51,928 bases of DNA from Sphingomonas bacterium (GTDB taxonomy: Bacteria > Pseudomonadota > Alphaproteobacteria > Sphingomonadales > Sphingomonadaceae), in NCBI RefSeq assembly GCF_028292965.1, contig NZ_JAQGLG010000267.1, forward strand, positions 1-51,928, read 5' to 3'. The translations under genes and the position numbers were made by a program. Under the pieces are notes generated by a model. That model was not told where the DNA came from. It saw nothing but the letters and a program-made list of their open reading frames with translations, and did not search any database. Of this stretch, positions 33,202 through 39,845 are shown in pieces; the stretch's first letter is position 1; the number at the start of each line of letters is the position of its first letter.

Positions 33202-33953
33202 GGCGCAGTGCCTAGCAGGAACAACCATGCCGGGTAAGCCGCGATCGCCAGCAGCGCCCCGAACGGCACGCGGTCGTCGAGCCGCGCGGCACGTCCCGAC
33301 AAATGGCCGACGAGCACCAGCGCAAGCCCGGTCAGCGCGGCCAGCAGCAACACCGCCGGCAGCATCGCCCAGCCGAGCCACAGCCCGATCGCGCCGAGCA
33401 GCTTGGGATCGCCGCCGCCCAGCCCCTCACGCTTGCGGAGCAGGCGATAGCCCTGCCCCACGCACCACAGCCCGCCGAAACCGGCCGCACCGCCGATCAA
33501 TCGCGTGGTGAGCGGTGGATCTATCCCGACCGCGCCGGTCAACAAGCCGGCCAGAGCCAGCGCAATCGTCAGGCGGTCAGGCAACCACAAAGCGGCAAGG
33601 TCGAGCGCGGCGAGCGCGAGCAGCAGCCAGCCGAATGCCGCGCCCGCTGTCGCGACGGGCCCGGGTACGGCGAGACCCGCCACCACCCCTATCAGCGCAG
33701 CCGCCAGTTCGATCTGCCAGTGGCGCGGGTCGATCGCCGCGGCGCAGTGGCGGCACCGCCCTCGCGCCAGTGCCGCGCTCACCAAGGGGACGAGATCGCG
33801 CGGCGCGAGCACGACATCGCAGGAATCGCAGTGCGAGCGCCCGCGCAGCACCGAACGCCCCTCCGGCCAGCGGATCACCAGGGTCGCGACGAAACTGCCG
33901 ATGATCGCGCCGAGCAGGCCGAGCGCGACCGGCCAAACCCACGGATCAACCAT
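33198..33953 (-). CDS. Type IV prepilin leader peptidase/methyltransferase (PilD family)
   Basis: This 251-residue multi-spanning membrane protein has both halves of the PilD family. The N-terminal domain shows GSFVATLVIRWPEGRSVL and two zinc CxxC pairs (CDSC and CRHC). The aspartic protease core shows LAALDLAALWLPD, with the first Asp, and GLGGGDPKLLGAIG, the GxGD-type second Asp. It cleaves and may N-methylate prepilin or pseudopilin leaders. No pilin or secretion genes are visible in the window, so its substrates are encoded elsewhere. Its start overlaps the 84-residue gene upstream by 8 nt. Confidence 0.9.
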   Translation of the reverse strand: MVDPWVWPVALGLLGAIIGSFVATLVIRWPEGRSVLRGRSHCDSCDVVLAPRDLVPLVSAALARGRCRHCAAAIDPRHWQIELAAALIGVVAGLAVPGPVATAGAAFGWLLLALAALDLAALWLPDRLTIALALAGLLTGAVGIDPPLTTRLIGGAAGFGGLWCVGQGYRLLRKREGLGGGDPKLLGAIGLWLGWAMLPAVLLLAALTGLALVLVGHLSGRAARLDDRVPFGALLAIAAYPAWLFLLGTAP

Positions 33954-34200
33954 TCGGTTTCTTGCGGATCATGTAACGATAGACACCGAGCAGATTGATC
34001 GCGAACAGCACCGCATTCTGCGTGCCGAGCGCCCAGTCGTGCGACAGCGCAGCGCCAGCGAACCAGGCGATCGACGAGGCGACGAAGATGATGAACCCCC
34101 AGCCGGTCACCTTGCGACCCGAATCGAGCGACACCATCAAGGCCGCGAGAATGCCGCTGCCCGAAGCGAACCATTTGAGGATGAGGATCAATGTTGCCAT
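33946..34200 (-). CDS. Small three-helix membrane protein (SWEET/PnuC-half-like)
   Basis: The 84-residue protein has about three transmembrane segments. The sequence WALGTQNAVLFAINLLGVYRYMIRKK resembles the second half of PnuC/PQ-loop transporter repeats, and GWGFIIFVASSIAWFAGA fits the first part. SemiSWEET-type proteins work as dimers of such three-helix units; whether this one transports anything is unknown. ATG 34200 begins the frame at the membrane segment. The much longer frame upstream is antisense to the thiolase gene and is not real. It overlaps the prepilin-peptidase start by 8 nt, so it is the first gene of that operon. Confidence 0.7.
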   Translation of the reverse strand: MATLILILKWFASGSGILAALMVSLDSGRKVTGWGFIIFVASSIAWFAGAALSHDWALGTQNAVLFAINLLGVYRYMIRKKPNG

Positions 34201-34305
34201 CGTGAAGCGATACGATGCCTGTGCGCGCGCGTCTGCCGATAAAAAATTGCTCGGCCTGGCGCACGGCGCTCGCCAGTGGTTTCCGTTTACGTTAAAAGAG
34301 ACTGC

Positions 34306-34710
34306 ATGACCGCCCCAAGCTTCGCGTCCCACAGCTACACTGTCGAAATCGACCCGTCCGATATCGATTTCATGGGCCATGTGAACAATGCCAGTTATCT
34401 CAAATGGGTGCAGGCGGCGGTGATCAACCACTGGCAGCGCTTCGCGCCGGCCGAGGCCGTCGCAGAGCATCTGTGGGTCGCGCTCAAGCACGAGATCACC
34501 TATCGCAAGCCGATCTTTCTCGACGATGTGGTGATCGCCACCGTGTTGCTCGAAAAAGTCCAGGGCGCGCGCGCCTTTTACGAGACGATCATCCGGCGCG
34601 GCGAGGAAGTTCTCGCCGAGGTCAAGTCGAGCTGGTGTTGCCTCGACGCCGAAACGCTGCGCCCTGCCCGGGTCGCTCGCGACGTGATCGAACATTTCTT
34701 CAAGCGCTGA
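34306..34710 (+). CDS. Hotdog-fold acyl-CoA thioesterase (4HBT/FadM-like)
   Basis: This 134-residue protein has the hotdog signature SDIDFMGHVNNASYLKWVQAA, with the conserved Asp/His/Asn catalytic stretch of 4-hydroxybenzoyl-CoA-type thioesterases. Two beta-rich blocks follow (HEITYRKPIFLDDVVIATVL; GEEVLAEVKSSWCCLD). It should hydrolyse acyl- or aryl-CoA thioesters; the chain or ring is unknown. ATG 34306 is favoured over 34276 because AAAGAGA lies upstream and the extra ten residues are atypical. It is followed, about 100 bp later, by a thiolase, suggesting fatty-acid or aromatic acyl-CoA metabolism. Confidence 0.86.
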   Translation: MTAPSFASHSYTVEIDPSDIDFMGHVNNASYLKWVQAAVINHWQRFAPAEAVAEHLWVALKHEITYRKPIFLDDVVIATVLLEKVQGARAFYETIIRRGEEVLAEVKSSWCCLDAETLRPARVARDVIEHFFKR

Positions 34711-34806
34711 GCCGGCCGGCACAGCGTAATATCGACCCGGCGTTTGTAAAACCCGGCCTGCGCGACTAGATCGCGGGCACTCCGTTCCCGCAAAGGTCGC
34801 CCTTCC

Positions 34807-35994
34807 ATGTCCACCGATCCCGTCGTCATCCTGTCCTATGCCCGCACGCCGATGGGCGGCCTGCAAGGCGTGCTGTCGGGCGCGACGGCGACCGAACTCG
34901 GCGCGGCGGCGGTCGGTGCAGCAGTCGAGCGCGCCGGTCTGTCGGGCGAAGCGATCGAGAAGATCTATATGGGCTGCGTGCTGCCTGCCGGGCTTGGTCA
35001 GGCCCCGGCGCGCCAAGCCGCGATCAAGGCCGGGCTGCCCAGTCACATCGAGGCGACCACCGTCAACAAGATGTGCGGATCGGGCATGCAGGCAGCGATG
35101 ATGGCCGCCGATACGCTTGCCGCCGGTTCGGCCGATCTGGTCATCGCGGGCGGCATGGAGAGCATGACCGGTGCGCCCTATCTCACTTTGCGCCACCGCG
35201 GCGGCGCGCGCATCGGCCATGACCGGCTGATGGATCATATGTATCTCGATGGCCTGGAAGACGCTTATGAGCCCGGTCGGCTGATGGGTAGTTTCGCCGA
35301 GGAAACGGCACAGCATTATCAGTTCACCCGCGAGATGCAGGATGCCTATGCCATCGCCTCGCTGGAGCGGGCACAGCGGGCGCAGCAGAGCGGCGCCTTC
35401 GTGCGCGAGATCGTCCCCGTCGAGATCAAGGGCCGCAAGGGCATCGAGACCGTCAGCCTGGACGAGCAGCCCGCCAAGGGCGATGCGAGCAAGATCCCGA
35501 CGCTGAAGCCGGCCTTCGCCAAGGACGGCACGATCACCGCGGCCAACGCCTCGTCGATCTCCGATGGCGCCGCCGCGTTGGTGCTGACACGTGCCAGCGT
35601 CGCCGAGCGGCTCGGCCTCGATCCGATCGCCCGTATCGTAGCGAGTGCCGGCCATGCCCATTCCCCCGCTTTGTTCACCACCGCCCCGGTCTTCGCCATG
35701 CGCAAGGCGCTGGAAAAGGCCGGCTGGTCGACCGGCGATGTCGATCTGTTCGAGGTCAATGAGGCGTTCGCCTGCGTCGCGATGATCGCGATGCACGATC
35801 TCGGGCTCAGCCATGATGTGGTGAACGTCAATGGCGGCGCCTGCGCGCTCGGCCATCCGATCGGCGCGTCGGGCGCGCGGATCCTGGCGACCCTATTGTC
35901 GGCGTTGCAGACCTCGGGTCAGAAGCGCGGCCTGGCCTCGCTGTGCATCGGCGGCGGCGAGGCGACCGCCATGGCGATCGAGCTGATGAACTGA
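34807..35994 (+). CDS. Acetyl-CoA C-acetyltransferase (thiolase)
   Basis: The 395-residue length and all catalytic residues of thiolase II are visible: nucleophile C90 (NKMCGSGM), H350 (GHPIGASGAR) and C380 (CIGGGEATAM), with the NEAF loop. VVILSYARTPMGGLQGVLS is the typical N-terminus, and GGMESMTGAPYL lies mid-protein. It condenses or splits acetoacetyl-CoA, in fatty-acid oxidation, PHB synthesis or leucine/ketone metabolism. No phaB or fad genes flank it, so the pathway is unclear. The neighbouring thioesterase on the same strand (97 bp upstream) may be functionally linked. The accessory VapBC segment starts just beyond. Confidence 0.94.
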   Translation: MSTDPVVILSYARTPMGGLQGVLSGATATELGAAAVGAAVERAGLSGEAIEKIYMGCVLPAGLGQAPARQAAIKAGLPSHIEATTVNKMCGSGMQAAMMAADTLAAGSADLVIAGGMESMTGAPYLTLRHRGGARIGHDRLMDHMYLDGLEDAYEPGRLMGSFAEETAQHYQFTREMQDAYAIASLERAQRAQQSGAFVREIVPVEIKGRKGIETVSLDEQPAKGDASKIPTLKPAFAKDGTITAANASSISDGAAALVLTRASVAERLGLDPIARIVASAGHAHSPALFTTAPVFAMRKALEKAGWSTGDVDLFEVNEAFACVAMIAMHDLGLSHDVVNVNGGACALGHPIGASGARILATLLSALQTSGQKRGLASLCIGGGEATAMAIELMN

Positions 35995-36517
35995 CGGATT
36001 GGCGGGGCGCCAGTTTGTCGTGGCGGCTGAAGGCGATGTCAGTGCAACCGGCGAGCGGCCCGGTCGCAAGGAACCCGGTACGCAGATAATGCGGGCGAAG
36101 TCAGGTTTGCAGGGCGAGGGACATCCGGCGGGCATGGACATGACGAATAGTGCCCCGGTGGGCACGATTGAATCAGTCTCTGGCGGTCGGTGATTCAGCG
36201 CGACGGCCGGTATGACAAAATTCCGTGCGATCCCCAAGGGTGGCAGATGCTGCTGCAAGGGCGCAGAGGTGAATGCACGGCGTGACGACAGCGAATTTTG
36301 TCAGGGGTCTCGCCAGCTGGCGTACGCATCGTTGGACCGAGCTCGGCGACCGCATCGTTGGACCGAGCTCGGCGACGTCAAGCCTTACCGGAATCGCTAT
36401 CACCCTGGATGACGGGTCACCTGTGCCAGGAAACGTCAGAGATGACATATTGGAGATTTTGTGACATAAGGTGCCACATATTGCTGATTTCCAAGAATTG
36501 AACCCGAAAGTCCTGAT
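35995..36517. other. Gene-poor accessory stretch upstream of VapBC
   Basis: About 520 bp with no supported gene. A 64-codon plus-strand frame (35999-36193) has a fairly protein-like composition, but no start or ribosome evidence. A perfect 26-bp tandem repeat lies at 36325-36376. Nearer vapB, three ACATA half-sites (36445-36449, 36464-36468, 36476-36480) may be antitoxin binding sites. The stretch differs from the compact spacing on either side and fits an insertion point. Confidence 0.5.
36325..36376. repeat. Perfect 26-bp tandem direct repeat
   Basis: Two adjacent identical 26-bp copies lie at 36325-36350 and 36351-36376. Each contains the 10-bp palindrome CCGAGCTCGG. With only two copies and no spacer it is not a CRISPR. 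It could be a duplication from insertion or replication slippage, or a paired operator. Confidence 0.9.
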
Positions 36518-36763
36518 ATGACGATTCAGGTGAATATCACGCCGAATGGCAGGATGAGCCTGCCTGCCGATCTTCGGAAGCGTCTGGGTCTGTCTGGTGG
36601 CGGTGCCTTACTTATCGAGGAAACCCCGGATGGCGTCATTCTGCGTACCGTCGCACAGTCCATCGCCCACGCTCGCGCACTGGCCCGCAAATATACTGCG
36701 GACAAGCCGGAGGCATCAGTCGATATGTTCCTGGCCAATCGGCGGGTGGAAAGCGGCGAATGA
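36518..36763 (+). CDS. vapB: AbrB/MazE-type antitoxin (VapB)
   Basis: This 81-residue protein has an N-terminal swapped-hairpin AbrB/MazE DNA-binding domain: VNITPNGRMSLPADLRKRLGL, then GALLIEETPDGVILRTV. The C-terminal half (ALARKYTADKPEASVDMFLANRR) is the usual toxin-binding tail. It neutralises the PIN toxin in the next gene and probably represses its own promoter; the latter is family knowledge. The stop overlaps the toxin ATG by 4 nt. No strong ribosome site precedes ATG 36518 (GAAAG lies about 6 nt upstream). Three ACATA half-sites upstream could be its operator. Confidence 0.9.
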   Translation: MTIQVNITPNGRMSLPADLRKRLGLSGGGALLIEETPDGVILRTVAQSIAHARALARKYTADKPEASVDMFLANRRVESGE

Positions 36764-37149
36764 CGGACATCGTCCTCGATGCTTCGGCCTTGCTCGCCTT
36801 GCTACGCGACGAGCCTGGAGGTGACGAGGTGGCGGACGTGCTCAATGACTCGCATATGTGCGTGGTCAATCTCGCTGAAGTGACAAGTCATTTCGTGCAC
36901 AATGACATGCCGCCGAACGAAGTGGACGCGATGTTGCGGCCATTGCCCGTCACTCTGGTTGAAGCGGATGCCGAACTCGCGCGAGTTGCCGGACACCTGC
37001 GCGCTGTAACTTCCAAGGCGGGATTATCGCTTGGCGATCGCTTCTGCCTGGCACTGGCCATGCGTGAGGGATTGCCCGCATGGACCGCTGACAGGCAATG
37101 GGCCTCCGTTGCCCAAAACATCGGCGTCGATGTCGTGGTTATCCGGTAA
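36760..37149 (+). CDS. vapC: PIN-domain ribonuclease toxin (VapC)
   Basis: This 129-residue PIN-domain protein keeps the four acidic residues of the active site: D7 (VLDASALLALL), E40 (NLAEVTSHF), D93 (LSLGDRFCLALA) and D111 (WTADRQWA). VapC toxins cleave initiator tRNA or rRNA to halt growth; the target here is unknown. ATG 36760 overlaps the vapB stop (ATGA), the typical arrangement for toxin-antitoxin pairs. All catalytic residues are intact, so the toxin is probably functional. The 3' end touches a possible gene remnant on the opposite strand. Confidence 0.92.
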   Translation: MTDIVLDASALLALLRDEPGGDEVADVLNDSHMCVVNLAEVTSHFVHNDMPPNEVDAMLRPLPVTLVEADAELARVAGHLRAVTSKAGLSLGDRFCLALAMREGLPAWTADRQWASVAQNIGVDVVVIR

Positions 37150-37286
37150 ATGTCCAAGCTCTCAGCAACGATCTTTCCGGTCTCATCAAATATATTCGGC
37201 GCGGGACGTGGCGGGATCGCCTCGACGAATGGCTCACCCTGCATCTCGGGCGGTAGCCGAAGAGTGGGTGTGGGAAGACCTCGGTA
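37143..37286 (-). pseudogene. Possible remnant of an unknown gene
   Basis: On the minus strand the stretch between an in-frame TGA (37287-37289) and the vapC 3' end reads like a natural protein, including LPPEMQGEPFVEAIPPRPAP followed by NIFDETGKIVAESLDIYR. It has no start at the left of the readable part and merges into antisense of vapC on the right. I do not recognise the family. It may be debris left when the VapBC segment was acquired, or coincidence. Confidence 0.25.
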
Positions 37287-37361
37287 TCACGAATTGCGTA
37301 TTTGAACTGGCCAGCGCGGGATTTCACGAAGCCAAGTTGGCAGGGCCATCCGGCATTACTC

Positions 37362-37835
37362 TCAAGCCAATTCCAGCGTGTAATAGCGACTGAAACCGGT
37401 GTCGGTATAGTCGGCGAATGGCCCGGTTTCGGCGAACCCTGTTCGTTCATACAGCGCCCGCGCCGGAGCGAAGGCCTCGGTGGAACCCGTCTCCAGACTG
37501 ATGCAGCGATAACCCCGCCCCCGCGCCTCAGCGAGCAGATGATCCAGCATCATACCGGCAACCCCGCGCCGCAAGTGGGCGGGCGCGGTGCGCATCGATT
37601 TGATCTCGCCATGCGCCGCATTGAGTTGCTTGAGCGCGCCCAGGCCGAGCAGGTCGTCGCCGTCCCATATCGACCACAGGGTAACCAACGGATCGCGCAA
37701 CCCCGACAAATCGAGCGCGAACACCGCGCCTGGCGGCGAATTCTCGAACGCGGAGCGCAGGTGCAGCTCGATCAGCGCGATGACCTGCGGGTGCGTCAGG
37801 TCGTCGCGAACAATGCGAAAGCCGGTGTCGCTCAG
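37362..37835 (-). CDS. GNAT-family N-acetyltransferase
   Basis: About 157 residues. The GNAT fold shows IKSMRTAPAHLRRGVAGMML (motif A; the acetyl-CoA loop is RRGVAG) and YERTGFAETGPFADY (motif B). The substrate is unknown. The start is a puzzle: no ATG, GTG or TTG lies at the natural N-terminus (DTGFRIVRDD). CTG 37835 overlaps the preceding SH3-gene stop as CTGA, with AGGAG 8 nt upstream, so I propose CTG initiation by coupling. A GTG further upstream inside the SH3 gene is the alternative. Confidence 0.8.
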   Translation of the reverse strand: MSDTGFRIVRDDLTHPQVIALIELHLRSAFENSPPGAVFALDLSGLRDPLVTLWSIWDGDDLLGLGALKQLNAAHGEIKSMRTAPAHLRRGVAGMMLDHLLAEARGRGYRCISLETGSTEAFAPARALYERTGFAETGPFADYTDTGFSRYYTLELA

Positions 37836-38335
37836 TTCAGTGTCTCCTGCGGGTCGACGCCCCAGAGATGGTTGACCTCGATGAAACCGCCACGCCCATG
37901 GACGTCGAAATAACACCAGCCGCGCGCGCACTTGCTCAGCCGGCCGACCACACCGGGCGCGGCGCGCCACAATATCCTGCCGCCGAAACGGGGTGAATCG
38001 CGCAGCTCCGCGATCGTGCCCATCACCAACCCGGTGCGCGTCTCGCTGACCAAAGTGCCCATGATCCACCCTTGTGTGCCGCTCGGGTCCTCGACCTTGT
38101 ACCATGCGCCATGGTCATAGATGTCGAGCACCTTGACCGGCAGGTCGGGGCGCTGGAACAGCCAGCTGGCGGGATAGGTGCGGCCGGGCCCGGTACGCAT
38201 CCGCGCCTTGCCGGCCGAGATCGAGCCATAATAGGGGGTCTTCTTGTTGACGAGGCCGGCCATGGCCGGCGCGAGGGAGGCCATGGCGAAACCGATCGCC
38301 AGCCCCCACGAAACCGCCTTGCTCCCGATACGCAT
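37832..38335 (-). CDS. Secreted bacterial SH3-domain protein
   Basis: The 167-residue protein has a signal peptide (MRIGSKAVSWGLAIGFAMASLAPAMA) followed by two SH3-like blocks. The first is ARMRTGPGRTYPASWLFQRPDLPVKV with GAWYKVEDPSGTQGWI. The second is AELRDSPRFGGRILWRAAPGVVGRLSKCARGWCYFDV. Such tandem SH3b modules bind cell-wall peptides, and the protein is probably periplasmic. A cysteine pair (SKCARGWC) may form a disulfide. ATG 38335 follows GGGGCGAG by about 4 nt. It is the first gene of a two-gene unit with the GNAT protein. Confidence 0.88.
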   Translation of the reverse strand: MRIGSKAVSWGLAIGFAMASLAPAMAGLVNKKTPYYGSISAGKARMRTGPGRTYPASWLFQRPDLPVKVLDIYDHGAWYKVEDPSGTQGWIMGTLVSETRTGLVMGTIAELRDSPRFGGRILWRAAPGVVGRLSKCARGWCYFDVHGRGGFIEVNHLWGVDPQETLN

Positions 38336-38442
38336 CTACTCGCCCCTTTTGCCGCGTCACGGTGTTTACCGCGTCGACCTGTCACGCTTCAACCACCGTT
38401 GACGCGGCCCTGTACCTCCGCCAAGCCGAATTCGTGCCCGAA

Positions 38443-39432
38443 ATGAGACGCGTCGCGAATCCAAGGGTGATCGTCACCCGCGAACTGCCCGATGCGGTGA
38501 TGGACCGCATGGAGCAGCTGTTCGACACGACCTGCAATCGCGGCGAGGTCGCGATGACGCGTGCGCAGCTCGCGGCGGCGATCGCGGATTGCGACGTGCT
38601 GGTGCCGACCGTCACCGACCAGATCGACGCCGAGCTAATCGCCGGCACGGGCGAGCGGTTAAAACTGATCGCCAATTTCGGCGCCGGCGTGAACCATATC
38701 GACCTGAAGGCGGCGCGGGCGCGCGGCATCATCGTCACCAACACGCCCGGCGTGCTGACCGAGGACACCGCCGACATGACCATGGCGCTGATCGTCTCGG
38801 TGCCGCGGCGCCTCGCCGAGGGCGAGAAGCTGGTGCGCTCGGGGCAGTGGAAGGGCTGGAGCCCGGGCGGGATGCTCGGCCACCGCATCGGCGGCAAGGC
38901 GCTCGGCATCATCGGCATGGGCCGGATCGGCCAGGCCGTGGCACTCCGCGCGCGCGCCTTCGGCCTGTCGATCCACTACCACAATCGCCACCGACTCCCC
39001 GCTGTACTCGAGGCGCAGCTTGCGGCGACCTGGCACGCAAATCTCGACGACATGCTCGCAGCGATCGACATCCTGACGATCCACACCCCGCGCAGCGTCG
39101 ACAGCGAGAATCTGATCGACGCCCGGCGGATTGGCCTGCTTCGGCCACACGTCTATCTGATCAACGCCTCGCGCGGCGGGATCGTCGATGAGGAAGCTTT
39201 GGTCGTCGCACTCGAAAACGGCCGACTGGCCGGTGCGGGCCTCGATGTGTGGCAGCATGAGCCGGAAATCGATCCGCGCCTGCTGGCGCTGCCCAATGTC
39301 GTGATGACCCCGCATATGGGTTCGGCGACCTATGAAGGCCGCATGGCGACCGGCGACAAGGTGATTGCCAATATCCGCATGTGGGCCGATGGCCATCGCC
39401 CGCCCGACCAGGTGCTCGAAGGCTGGGCCTAG
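38443..39432 (+). CDS. D-2-hydroxyacid dehydrogenase (glyoxylate/hydroxypyruvate reductase-like)
   Basis: The 329-residue protein belongs to the D-isomer 2-hydroxyacid dehydrogenases. The NAD(P)-binding motif is GIIGMGRIGQAVA, and the catalytic set is R244 (NASRGGIVDEEAL), E273 (WQHEPEID) and H291 (TPHMGSAT). ANFGAGVNHIDLKAARARGI and VTNTPGVLTEDTADM are typical of the GyaR/GhrB branch. It interconverts a 2-keto acid (glyoxylate, hydroxypyruvate or similar) and the D-hydroxyacid. ATG 38443 gives the family length; GTG 38434 is in frame too. The stop overlaps the convergent PilZ gene by 4 nt. Confidence 0.9.
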   Translation: MRRVANPRVIVTRELPDAVMDRMEQLFDTTCNRGEVAMTRAQLAAAIADCDVLVPTVTDQIDAELIAGTGERLKLIANFGAGVNHIDLKAARARGIIVTNTPGVLTEDTADMTMALIVSVPRRLAEGEKLVRSGQWKGWSPGGMLGHRIGGKALGIIGMGRIGQAVALRARAFGLSIHYHNRHRLPAVLEAQLAATWHANLDDMLAAIDILTIHTPRSVDSENLIDARRIGLLRPHVYLINASRGGIVDEEALVVALENGRLAGAGLDVWQHEPEIDPRLLALPNVVMTPHMGSATYEGRMATGDKVIANIRMWADGHRPPDQVLEGWA

Positions 39433-39773
39433 CTCTCGACCACGGCGATGCCGATGGTCAAGGATCGCACTAAAGCGCGATTGATCGGCACATCGAAGCG
39501 GCAGCCGACAAAACCGTCGCCGCACCAGATGGTCGCCGCCGCGATCGGCGGCCCATCGGCCAGCCGCACCCAGATCCGCTCGCCGACCGGCGGCTTCTGC
39601 GCGCACGAAACGCGACAGCCATAGATCGAGATGTCGTGCAGCTGCGCGTCGAACGTGCCCTTGCCGGTGCGCCGCATTTCGGCACGCGACAGGCGCACCG
39701 CATGGCGCGGTTCGGCGCGCTGCTCGAACGACGCCGCCGCGACGGTGCGATATTGTGTAGCTCTGGACGCCAT
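39429..39773 (-). CDS. PilZ-domain protein
   Basis: This 114-residue protein is a stand-alone PilZ domain. RAEPRHAVRL supplies the R-x3-R motif and DISIYGCRV supplies the D-x-S-x2-G motif, both needed to bind cyclic di-GMP. The remaining residues form the beta-barrel (PPVGERIWVRLADGPPIAAATIW). It is a likely c-di-GMP receptor, and an EAL-type phosphodiesterase elsewhere in the window could affect the same signal. The effector it controls is unknown. Its 3' end overlaps that of the dehydrogenase by 4 nt (convergent). Some 70 bp separate it from the next minus-strand gene. Confidence 0.88.
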   Translation of the reverse strand: MASRATQYRTVAAASFEQRAEPRHAVRLSRAEMRRTGKGTFDAQLHDISIYGCRVSCAQKPPVGERIWVRLADGPPIAAATIWCGDGFVGCRFDVPINRALVRSLTIGIAVVES

Positions 39774-39845
39774 CAGCCCTCCCGTATTGGGTAAGGTGAC
39801 GCTAAACTCTCAATGCATTGTTAAGACGCGAAATCCGCCACGGGA

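Noticed and set aside
34201..35856. Upstream extension of the 84-residue membrane protein to 636 codons
   Set aside because: The extension is antisense to the thiolase and thioesterase genes; only the segment from 34200 has membrane-protein character.
35893..36258. Minus-strand 122-codon frame over the thiolase end and the gap
   Set aside because: It overlaps the well-supported thiolase gene antisense, has no ribosome site and no recognisable domain.
36325..36376. CRISPR array
   Set aside because: Only two directly adjacent identical copies are present, without spacers, and no cas gene is near.
36212..36501. Short plus-strand frames across the 26-bp tandem repeat
   Set aside because: They exist in overlapping frames because of the repeat and have no start evidence.
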